Below are positions 6,523 to 13,493 of a stretch of 14,532 bases of DNA, piece by piece. The stretch covers positions 1 through 14,532 of the forward strand of contig CAZDOD010000062.1 of assembly GCA_964506935.1 (NCBI GenBank), written 5' to 3'. The stretch is from CAZDOD01 sp964506935 (GTDB lineage Bacteria > Desulfobacterota > Zymogenia > Zymogenales > Zymogenaceae). The notes beneath the pieces were generated by a model. That model ran no database searches. It was given only the letters and a program-made list of their open reading frames with translations, and had not been told where the DNA came from. The translations under genes were made by a program, and so were the position numbers. Numbering within the stretch: the first letter of the stretch is position 1; each line of letters opens with the position of its first letter.

Positions 6523-7347
6523 TCATTCAAAATCTACAAGGCCCCTTATCCGCCCCACAATCTCGTCGATCGCCGAATCAACATCAGAAACCTCGGCACG
6601 AACCGCCCCTTCGGTACATACCGTGACACACCTCCCGCACCCCTTGCACAACGCCTCGTCCCGAACGAGCCTTTGGTCTTTTATTGTGAGTGCCCCCATA
6701 AAGCACTCCTCCACACACATACCGCACAATGTACACATCCCATCATCTATTTTTATCTTCAGGCCCTCAAGTCGAACGAGCCTGTCGGCGATCTCGGTGG
6801 GGAGGTATTTCCCTGAGGCGAGAATTGTGCAGCAGCACCGACAGCAATGGCATATCGTCAAGAGCTTCCCACGATCTTTGACGCCATAGAGGAAGTTGTC
6901 AACCCTAGCCCTCCCGACAAGCGGAATGAGTCCGTCTTTTAAGGTTCTATCGAGATGATCGATTGCCTCATCAATTGTGACGTGTCTTGCGATCCTCGGG
7001 TCTATCTCGCGTGTACCGTCACCGAGGAGCGTGCATCCGTATTCTATCGGGTGACTAGTGCATTTTCGATCATCGCGGCACGTGCAGCGATTGATTATCA
7101 CACGGTGGGATGATTGGGAGATCAGCTCCGCAACTATCTCTCTCGGAAGAAATGTCCCTCCCGCTCCCATGATCTCTTCATTTATCGGGATGTAAGTGAG
7201 GTTAAGGTTCTTCTTTGAAAACAGCGGGCGCGTGATGAGGACGAGGAGCCTGCCGATCACCGGCAGTGAATATGCCCTGCCGGAAATCCATGTAATGGGC
7301 CATATCATCGACAACAGGTCCAGCCACCACTTCGGTCTCTTTGACAT
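6523..7347 (-). CDS. Multi-cluster 4Fe-4S protein, paralogue 3
   Basis: Protein of 274 aa starting at ATG 7347, 21 bases after the WecA-like gene's stop; the ribosome site is weak (GAAAG). Cys residues sit at the same numbers as in the neighbouring copy: 88, 90, 96, 105; 166, 168, 169, 171-173; 205, 208, 211, 215; and 234, 237, 240, 244. One difference is Thr instead of Pro after Cys244, which can alter cluster environment. N-terminal hydrophobic region about 7-42. The short gap to the glycan genes suggests co-transcription with them, yet no glycan enzyme here needs a ferredoxin except possibly the radical SAM protein, which needs an electron donor. That link is inference. Confidence 0.88.
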   Translation of the reverse strand: MSKRPKWWLDLLSMIWPITWISGRAYSLPVIGRLLVLITRPLFSKKNLNLTYIPINEEIMGAGGTFLPREIVAELISQSSHRVIINRCTCRDDRKCTSHPIEYGCTLLGDGTREIDPRIARHVTIDEAIDHLDRTLKDGLIPLVGRARVDNFLYGVKDRGKLLTICHCCRCCCTILASGKYLPTEIADRLVRLEGLKIKIDDGMCTLCGMCVEECFMGALTIKDQRLVRDEALCKGCGRCVTVCTEGAVRAEVSDVDSAIDEIVGRIRGLVDFE

Positions 7348-7368
7348 CTTTTATCTTTCTATCTGAAA

Positions 7369-8508
7369 CTATCTCTTTCTCTTCGAGCCGGCTTCAAGAA
7401 TAGTAATAATAAAGAAAATCGCGATAGCCTGAACGACGAGGGTCAGGGCGACGAAGAAACCGGCGTTTCTCAGCGCAATTGTGCCGAGCCCCAGGATGAC
7501 ATTAACGAGGAGGATAAATATTACAGCAATATCTTTGTCTCCGAGAAGGTCATACATCCTGTGGTGGATATGATCCCAACCGACAAAGGACAATAACTCC
7601 GAAAAATTTTTTACCTTCCTTTTCGCAATGCGGGACACCGTAGTATAGACCATGTCGTAGATCAGGACGCCGAAGATTATCAGTGGCGTGGAAAAGGAGA
7701 CCAACGGGTCGTTTTGGGCCCACTCCCCCAAAATCGCAAGGGACGCGAGGACAAATCCCAGAAACGAACTCCCGGCATCACCGAGAAATATCTTCGCCCT
7801 CTTTCTGGGCACAAAATTGTATGGGATAAATCCCAGAGTCGATCCCATGAGTGCTATAGATAGCCATCCGAGATAAGTCTGATCGGTCTGGAAGGCGATT
7901 ACCCCGAGAAAAAAAGAGATCACAACCGACACCCCCGCCGCGAGCCCATTCATGCCGTCAATAAAGTTCATGGCGTTTGTAATCCCCACAATCCACAAGA
8001 AGGTGAGAAAAAGGTTAAGCACAATTCCCAAATGTGTGGGCGGGAAAAGCCTAAGGACGACACCCGCCAATGCCACGACGGCGAATGCCGCCGCCTGGGC
8101 CAAGAGCCTCACCCATTCTTTGACGCCGAATACGTCTTCCAATATCCCCACCACGAGAATAATCGATGATGCCACTATGATCGACAGTATTTCGGGACTG
8201 ATGACCCAGTTTAACGTTAATGACAGCATAAAGGCGAGAGCTATCGGTATGCTTCCGATCAGGGGCGTCGGGACCTCGTGGTCCTTTCTCCCCCCGGGTA
8301 TATCCATGATACCGAAACGCTCCGCAAACCTTATCGCAAAAGGCATGATGCTAAACGAGAATGTCGAGGAAAACAAAAGTATCCACGCCCATCGCTGATC
8401 GATATCCCAGAAAAACTTCAACACGGGCGGGAGCACAGAAACTAGTGCAACGGCCAAGGTAAAATACCATAACGGTCCGGTTATCTTTCTTTTCATCTGT
8501 CCACTCAT
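7369..8508 (-). CDS. WecA/TagO-family polyprenyl-phosphate sugar-1-phosphate transferase
   Basis: Protein of 379 aa with about ten or eleven membrane spans. Family motifs seen: GGRKDHEVPTP (residues 72-82), GILEDVFG (121-128), NAMNFIDGMNG (178-188), FLGDAGSS (241-248) and the C-terminal HIHHR (313-317). These are the conserved cytoplasmic-loop motifs of the MraY/WecA superfamily, and the HIHH motif is typical of the WecA/TagO branch. The enzyme would move a sugar-1-phosphate (often GlcNAc-1-P) from a UDP-sugar to undecaprenyl phosphate, starting a lipid-linked glycan. The second motif has Glu124-Asp125 where most relatives have Asp-Asp. Start ATG 8508 overlaps the aminotransferase stop as ATGA. 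The true sugar substrate cannot be told from sequence. Confidence 0.92.
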   Translation of the reverse strand: MSGQMKRKITGPLWYFTLAVALVSVLPPVLKFFWDIDQRWAWILLFSSTFSFSIMPFAIRFAERFGIMDIPGGRKDHEVPTPLIGSIPIALAFMLSLTLNWVISPEILSIIVASSIILVVGILEDVFGVKEWVRLLAQAAAFAVVALAGVVLRLFPPTHLGIVLNLFLTFLWIVGITNAMNFIDGMNGLAAGVSVVISFFLGVIAFQTDQTYLGWLSIALMGSTLGFIPYNFVPRKRAKIFLGDAGSSFLGFVLASLAILGEWAQNDPLVSFSTPLIIFGVLIYDMVYTTVSRIAKRKVKNFSELLSFVGWDHIHHRMYDLLGDKDIAVIFILLVNVILGLGTIALRNAGFFVALTLVVQAIAIFFIITILEAGSKRKR

Positions 8509-9605
8509 CTTTTTGTAAAAACGGCTTTTACGGCGTTTGAAACCCTCTCTACCTCCGAATCCGTGAGGGCGGGATAGATCGGAATCGACACATCTTCCTC
8601 ATAGGCCTTTTTGGCTCCTTTTAGCTCTTCATCCCCCGTATAGAAATAGATGGGCTTGAAGACGGGGCGCATCGCATTGATCCCCAAATCCGACAGCCTA
8701 CCGATCACGTCATCCACCCTCCCCGGTGCCTTGATGATGAAACGGTAGTGGATATCCTCCCCCGAAGGAGAGAGAGGGGGCATGACTATGCCCGCCCTTT
8801 GAAATTCTTCCCGATAAAAATTCGCTATTTTTTTTCTTCTAGATAGAAATTCGTCCAATCGCCCCAGCTGGGAGAGACCCAAAGCCGCCTGAAACGACGT
8901 CATCGAATAATTATAGCGGAGTCTCCCGTTCTCCCTCTTGTCATAGTGTATCAGGTCTCTCACCTCATCCAAGAGGCCCTTATCTTTTGATGACACCATC
9001 CCGCCGTGTCCTGTGGTCATGACCTTTGTCGCGTAAAACGAAAAAGCCGATACGGCCCCGACTCCACCGATCGGGCGCCCCCTGTATAGGCCGCCTACGG
9101 CCTGGGCCGAGTCTTCGATCACGTCAACACCCAGAGATGAGATATCATCAATCGGTGTCGCCCTACCGAAGAGGTGTACACAAATGACCGCCCTTGTCCT
9201 CGGCGATATCGCACGGCCTATCTCTTCTGTGCCGCTGATCCCCGCCTGCGGCTCGACGTCCGCCAGTACCGGCCTCGCCCCAACGTACCTTATGGCGTTA
9301 AGCGGCGCCGTACACACATAAGCGGGGAGGACGACCTCGTCTGTCGGGCCGACGCCCAAAGCGAGAAGCGAAAGGTGCAAGGCCGCCGTCCCCGAGCTGA
9401 CGGCGACCGATCCGACCGCCTCAATCCTTTTGGAGAAGGCATCCTCAAATTCGGACACTGTCTTCCCGCCGGCCAAGATACCGGATCGAATCGCCCCGGC
9501 CGCACCCTCAACATCCCCATCACTTATGCAGGGCTTTGAGTGGGGGATCATATCCCCCCGTGGAGAATTATCTCCATCTTTAAACTGACGAAATTGATCA
9601 GACAT
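8505..9605 (-). CDS. DegT/DnrJ/EryC1/StrS-family PLP aminotransferase (copy 1)
   Basis: Protein of 366 aa. Motifs: SSGTAALHL near residue 70-78 (PLP phosphate and ring contacts), PAYVCTAPLNAI (94-105), EDSAQAVG (164-171), and the PLP lysine Lys194 in FSFYATKVMTTGHGG. Members transaminate keto-nucleotide-sugars to amino sugars, using Glu or Gln as donor. ATG 9605 overlaps the deacetylase stop by 8 bases. ATG 9551 (residue 19, MIPHSKP) matches the common family start and follows a G-run, so the first 18 residues are uncertain. A following ATGA overlap couples it to the WecA-like gene. It is probably part of the sugar-supply section of the operon. Product sugar unknown. Confidence 0.92.
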   Translation of the reverse strand: MSDQFRQFKDGDNSPRGDMIPHSKPCISDGDVEGAAGAIRSGILAGGKTVSEFEDAFSKRIEAVGSVAVSSGTAALHLSLLALGVGPTDEVVLPAYVCTAPLNAIRYVGARPVLADVEPQAGISGTEEIGRAISPRTRAVICVHLFGRATPIDDISSLGVDVIEDSAQAVGGLYRGRPIGGVGAVSAFSFYATKVMTTGHGGMVSSKDKGLLDEVRDLIHYDKRENGRLRYNYSMTSFQAALGLSQLGRLDEFLSRRKKIANFYREEFQRAGIVMPPLSPSGEDIHYRFIIKAPGRVDDVIGRLSDLGINAMRPVFKPIYFYTGDEELKGAKKAYEEDVSIPIYPALTDSEVERVSNAVKAVFTKR

Positions 9606-10230
9606 TGATAATTAAGCGTTCCGGCGCGAAGGCCTCGGCAAATCTCATCCCAGCCTGAATCCCTCGAAAATTGGCGAGCGAGCGGGCTATCTCAAGGATC
9701 GATATCCCCTCCACATTTGTCTTCATTATTTGAGACTTGTGTGCCATGAGGGCCTGCATCTTGGTGTCCATAAACTCTTCAATATTCACGAAGACCTTCG
9801 GTGTAAAATTCTGAGTCGACGGCACCTCGAAGTATAGGACGTTTGCGATCTTCCTCGCAGCGGAGTTTAGGGCCCTTGCGAGCTCTCTGTGATCCTGATG
9901 GGTATCCTCCTCGAAATTGACAAATATCATGTTTGGCTTGACCTCAAATATCACATTCTCTATGATATCTATAAGCTTTTTCTGGGGAGGCGGAAAGGTG
10001 TCGGGAAAATCCCCCCAATAGACCTTTTTCGCCATGAGTAACTTTATGGCATCGTTCTGCTCTTTGAACCGCACCTCGCCATCGCCACCCATTTCGCCCC
10101 TAGTCATGAGCATTATATAAATAGTATGCCCCTTCTCGGCATACTTGACCAACGTACCCCCGCATCCGAACTCGATATCGTCGGGATGCGCCCCAAGGGC
10201 CAGTATATTCATGCTTTTAATCTCTCTCAT
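9598..10230 (-). CDS. LmbE/PIG-L-family deacetylase
   Basis: Protein of 210 aa with the family zinc motifs: AHPDD at residues 14-18 and HQDH at 111-114 (usually HPDH). These enzymes remove N-acetyl groups from GlcNAc-type sugars. The start is ATG 10230, which overlaps the WbqC-like stop as ATGA; ATG 10212 (MNILALGAHPDD) matches the usual family N-terminus and is an alternative. The end overlaps the DegT gene by 8 bases. It lies between an aminotransferase and a WbqC-like gene, so it probably acts on an amino sugar of this pathway, either nucleotide- or lipid-linked. No signal peptide is seen, so it should be cytosolic. Confidence 0.9.
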   Translation of the reverse strand: MREIKSMNILALGAHPDDIEFGCGGTLVKYAEKGHTIYIMLMTRGEMGGDGEVRFKEQNDAIKLLMAKKVYWGDFPDTFPPPQKKLIDIIENVIFEVKPNMIFVNFEEDTHQDHRELARALNSAARKIANVLYFEVPSTQNFTPKVFVNIEEFMDTKMQALMAHKSQIMKTNVEGISILEIARSLANFRGIQAGMRFAEAFAPERLIINV

Positions 10231-10916
10231 GTCCGTCTTATCCCCCTTAAATATTCAAGACTACGCTCGCCCGTATTGAAAATAAGGTCCACAACCGAAA
10301 GGTTCGGTAAAAATTCCCCGAAGAGCTGGGGGTATTCGGGATGGGAAAACTCCTGAAACTCGACACCAACCCCCGCCTTTTTATATACCTCGAGATCCAT
10401 ATAGTCTCTCCCCCCGCCCCCCGCGAGGTAGATGTCGCCCCCGACCTTTTTTACAATCTCAATAAGCCTCAAGTCCCTGTCCTCGGTGATATCACCGAGA
10501 TCGGAGGCCGTAATAAATTTTGCCTCTATACCCAAAATTGAGGCGATAAGTTTCACACATTCGATGTTGAGCCCCGAAAGCCACTCCCACGGACGGGCGA
10601 GAAGCGCCTCAAATTTTTCTATGTACATATCGAAAAATGATGCCTTCTTATAACAAGAGATAAGGCCCATCATATGTTTTTTTTGCCATTTCACGGTATT
10701 GTTGATTGTCACGTCTCTTATCTTCTGTCCATAATTGTGATGTACGGGGACGGTCAGCCACTGGCCCCCGTCCGAGCCCTTGATCTTATTTCGGTTCTGA
10801 AATTCGTTTTTTTTAAACTGCACCGTATCGAGAAAAACAAAGACATCCGCCCTATCCATCTTATCGAAATACCCCAGCCAGGGCATATATTGCGGCTGGT
10901 GGATCGTTACAATCAC
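10227..10916 (-). CDS. WbqC-like family protein
   Basis: Protein of 229 aa with the WbqC family opening IHQPQYMPWLGYFDKM (residues 5-20), an FLDTVQF segment, an NRNKI motif (42-46) and WLTVPV. WbqC-like proteins are frequent in O-antigen and other glycan clusters; their reaction is not well settled. Start codon is GTG 10916, preceded by a run of seven G's 5 bases away that can serve as ribosome site. Its end overlaps the deacetylase start (ATGA). A 14-bp tandem repeat just upstream has separated it from the GT4 gene by 13 bases. Confidence 0.88.
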   Translation of the reverse strand: MIVTIHQPQYMPWLGYFDKMDRADVFVFLDTVQFKKNEFQNRNKIKGSDGGQWLTVPVHHNYGQKIRDVTINNTVKWQKKHMMGLISCYKKASFFDMYIEKFEALLARPWEWLSGLNIECVKLIASILGIEAKFITASDLGDITEDRDLRLIEIVKKVGGDIYLAGGGGRDYMDLEVYKKAGVGVEFQEFSHPEYPQLFGEFLPNLSVVDLIFNTGERSLEYLRGIRRT

Positions 10917-10925
10917 AAAGACCCC

Positions 10926-10953
10926 CCCATCAATTCACGCCCATCAATTCACG
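10926..10953. repeat. Perfect 14-bp tandem duplication at the GT4/WbqC junction
   Basis: The plus-strand unit cccatcaattcacg occurs twice, at 10926-10939 and 10940-10953. It covers the GT4 stop codon. Because 14 is not a multiple of 3, the second pass is read in another frame and gives the stop at 10930-10932. Removing one copy lets the GT4 frame run to a stop at 10913-10915, overlapping the WbqC-like GTG start as GTGA. Confidence 0.9.
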
Positions 10954-12123
10954 ATATAGAGCCTCGGTCGCCATGACAGTATTTTTTATATCGAAGAGCC
11001 TGTCCGCCCTTTTTCTCCCTTGAATTCCCATCTCTCTTGCCCTGTCGATATCTTTTAAAACCTCAATACAGGCGCGTGCCAATTCCCCGCTGTCATTTGG
11101 TGGCACCAATAAACCCGTGACCCCGTCCTCGACAACCTCGGGTATCCCGCCGACCTCTGTCCCGACCACGGGAAGCGAGAGCGCCATCGCCTCGACCATG
11201 CTCATACCCAGGCCCTCGTTCAAAGAAGGCATAACCATAAGGTCGGCCCCCGAAAGGAGCCTCGCCACGTCCCTTCTGAAACCCAAAAAAATGAAGTTTT
11301 CAGAAACCCCAAGGTCCCGTGACCTCCTCTCCATATCACCCCTCAGCGGGCCGTCGCCGACCATGAGGAAAAAGACGCGGTCGCCATCTTTCAGTCCCTC
11401 GACTATCTTCGGCGAGGCATCCACCAAGACACGATGCCCCTTTACGAAGACCATCCTCCCGACACATGCAATGACGATGTCGGATTTTCCAATCCCCAAA
11501 TCCCTTCTCATCCCCCAACGATCTCCCCCTTTGACGAAGGACCCTATATCGATCCCGTTGTATATCGTCTTATACTGCCACTCTTTTCCTATCTTCTGCT
11601 CCAAAAATTGCCGCGCCCCGATATCAGAGAGGGTCACTATCCTATCACACCACGACGCCGCGAGCCTCTCAAGAAAAACATAGAGTCTCGTCTCCCATCC
11701 GGGGAAATAGCCCGAGAAGATATTCCCGTGTGGAGAGTAGATCACACGCCGACTCCCGGAAAGCTTTGCGGCGAGCCTACCCAAAAAACCACCTTTTGAC
11801 GTGTGGGTATGGATAATATCATACTTATTTCTTCTCAACTCAGAGACCAGGCTACAAAGGCTGATAAAATCGAGGATTGGATTGATCTCCCGTCTCAATG
11901 TCGAAACCTTTTTTATCTCTATCGGAATTTTTTTTACTTCATCCAAAATATCGAGACCCTCGGGGCCGGGCCCGGATATCAGGGTCTGTGAGAACTCACC
12001 GTGATTTACCCCCCCCACGAGCGAGATGAGAATCCTCGGGGCGCCCCCCTCCTCCATACGTGTAATGATATGAAGGACTTTTATTCTTTTTGCCTCTGAC
12101 TTTTTTATCTTGATCTCGTCCAA
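10930..12123 (-). CDS. GT4-family glycosyltransferase
   Basis: Protein of 397 aa with a GT-B layout. The N-terminal half shows KVLHIITRMEEGGAP (15-29), IIHTHTSKGGFLGR (103-116) and SPHGN (130-134). The C-terminal half shows VGRMVFVKGH (221-230), a Gly-Asp-Gly-Pro segment near 256-259 and the retaining GT4 E-x7-E motif at Glu303 and Glu311. It would add a sugar from a nucleotide donor to a glycan intermediate at the cytoplasmic face. The start is TTG 12123 in an open frame that begins right after the radical SAM stop; no ATG is available and the ribosome site is poor. The expected family start position (xKVLHIITR) carries ATA at 12084, with AGAGG 8 bases before it. The C-terminus has been changed by a 14-bp duplication. 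Confidence 0.9.
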   Translation of the reverse strand: MDEIKIKKSEAKRIKVLHIITRMEEGGAPRILISLVGGVNHGEFSQTLISGPGPEGLDILDEVKKIPIEIKKVSTLRREINPILDFISLCSLVSELRRNKYDIIHTHTSKGGFLGRLAAKLSGSRRVIYSPHGNIFSGYFPGWETRLYVFLERLAASWCDRIVTLSDIGARQFLEQKIGKEWQYKTIYNGIDIGSFVKGGDRWGMRRDLGIGKSDIVIACVGRMVFVKGHRVLVDASPKIVEGLKDGDRVFFLMVGDGPLRGDMERRSRDLGVSENFIFLGFRRDVARLLSGADLMVMPSLNEGLGMSMVEAMALSLPVVGTEVGGIPEVVEDGVTGLLVPPNDSGELARACIEVLKDIDRAREMGIQGRKRADRLFDIKNTVMATEALYRELMGVN

Positions 12124-12141
12124 AAAATCTATCAGATCACC

Positions 12142-13293
12142 TTAAAATCTATAGAGCTCGGTACATCTGACGCAGGCAGCAAACATCCCTCTCTCCTTTA
12201 CCTCCCTCCGGTAACTTTTATAACCCTCTCCGTTCCATATCTCCCGAAACGAAATCTCCCTTATGTTGCCCAAGGAAACGCCCTGAGACAGGCATGGCCT
12301 CACCGACCCGTCAGGAAAAATATACGCGACCATCCAGGGGCTCATGCACCTCTTCGGGTAGCTCTTCGGCGAGAACTCGAAATTTGTGTAGTACTCTCGA
12401 ACCTCTTCGTCGGTGAGGTTCGGGTAGACCGATGCGCCATGGGATGTGACCTCGCTAAGATTTTTTATCAATCTGTCGGGATCGATAGACGGGAGCTCAT
12501 CCAGTATAAACCCCTCCCAGTCGGTACTTACGGTATCAAACTTTTCTGTCATAACCCTGTTGTGGGCGTCATAAATCTGTCTGTTTATAAAAATCAGGTG
12601 GTGAAACGTCACCTCGCTTGCGCCCATCGCTTTTGCGGCCTTAAAAGTCTCCGAGAGATACTCGTAGTTGAAATCGAAGATCGTGCTGTTGACGTTGACG
12701 ACCGGCCTTTTTGCCCCTTTTTTTTTCTTCTCCTCATTGATGATCGAAAATCCCACTTCGGCATCGCGAAAAACTCCCTTTCGCCCCCTGACGCGATCGT
12801 GGATCTCGGGGGGGCCGTCGAGTGAAAAAATGATCTCATCGAGGCCGAGCCGCACGAGGTCTTTGGCGTATCTACTCAAAAAAGTCCCGTTGGTGATGAT
12901 ATTTAACCTCATGCCCGAACTTTTAATACTCTCGATCACGGAGACTATATCCTTAAATATGAGTGGTTCTCCGCCGAAAAGGGTTATGGTCGGGGAAAAG
13001 CCCTTGACGTCATCGATAAGCGATCTGATGTCATCGACTCCCAGCTCTTGTCTCAATATCTCGGGGGTATAGTGGCGGGCCGATCCAGCTTCCCCCCACT
13101 GACCACACATCTTGCATCGGAGGTTACAACGGTATGTAAGGAGGATGGATATCGTCTCGGGGAATGCGCTCTTGCCGTCGCCGTAATAGTAAGACAGGGC
13201 GGACCTCCCCCGAAGGTAGAGGGCCCTGAAGGCATATCCGGGAAATAAAAGCGCCTTTTTTAGGCTCCTCTTCAGGTTCCTTATCGGGATCAC
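12142..13293 (-). CDS. Radical SAM protein with C-terminal SPASM/twitch-like Cys region
   Basis: Protein of 383 aa. The radical SAM cluster motif is Cys56-x3-Cys60-x2-Cys63 (CNLRCKMC), followed by GGEP (107-110) and further SAM-site segments (NIITNGT, FSLDG). The C-terminal part has Cys316, Cys334, Cys374 and Cys377, enough for one auxiliary Fe-S cluster of the twitch/SPASM kind. The start is GTG 13293, overlapping the preceding stop as GTGA. Such enzymes modify peptides, sugars or other small substrates; in a glycan operon a sugar modification is plausible but not shown. It needs an electron donor, which the Fe-S proteins at the operon end could supply (inference). The frame stays open after its TAA into the GT4 gene. 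Confidence 0.9.
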   Translation of the reverse strand: MIPIRNLKRSLKKALLFPGYAFRALYLRGRSALSYYYGDGKSAFPETISILLTYRCNLRCKMCGQWGEAGSARHYTPEILRQELGVDDIRSLIDDVKGFSPTITLFGGEPLIFKDIVSVIESIKSSGMRLNIITNGTFLSRYAKDLVRLGLDEIIFSLDGPPEIHDRVRGRKGVFRDAEVGFSIINEEKKKKGAKRPVVNVNSTIFDFNYEYLSETFKAAKAMGASEVTFHHLIFINRQIYDAHNRVMTEKFDTVSTDWEGFILDELPSIDPDRLIKNLSEVTSHGASVYPNLTDEEVREYYTNFEFSPKSYPKRCMSPWMVAYIFPDGSVRPCLSQGVSLGNIREISFREIWNGEGYKSYRREVKERGMFAACVRCTELYRF

Positions 13294-13490
13294 TCGGCCT
13301 CCTCACCCTGTTTCTTCAAATACTCATCCCTCTCCAGATCGTGTGGATAATAGTAAGAAGGGCTTTTATCTCTCATATTGATTTCGTCGGCCTTTTTATT
13401 GATGTAAGATATGAGGAAGGCAATTAATATAACCAAAAAAAAGAGTAATATATTACGCCCGGTGTTCTTTATCTTTTTTCTTCTCGCCAT
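13290..13490 (-). CDS. Small single-span membrane protein
   Basis: A 66-aa protein starting at ATG 13490, three bases after the aminotransferase stop. The N-terminus is strongly basic (MARRKKIKNTGR), followed by one membrane helix (about residues 13-31, rich in Leu, Ile and Phe) and a charged tail with many Glu, Asp and Lys. By the positive-inside rule the N-terminus is cytoplasmic and the tail faces out. Its end overlaps the radical SAM gene by GTGA, so translation is probably coupled. I do not recognise a family. It could anchor or recruit an enzyme of the operon. Confidence 0.7.
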   Translation of the reverse strand: MARRKKIKNTGRNILLFFLVILIAFLISYINKKADEINMRDKSPSYYYPHDLERDEYLKKQGEEAE

Positions 13491-13493
13491 GAC

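Noticed and set aside
318..13293. The radical SAM enzyme as maturase of the Cys-Thr-X protein (RiPP pathway)
   Set aside because: They lie more than 11 kb apart in segments of different composition and in separate operons; the radical SAM gene is embedded in glycan genes, and Tat export suggests a folded protein rather than a RiPP leader.
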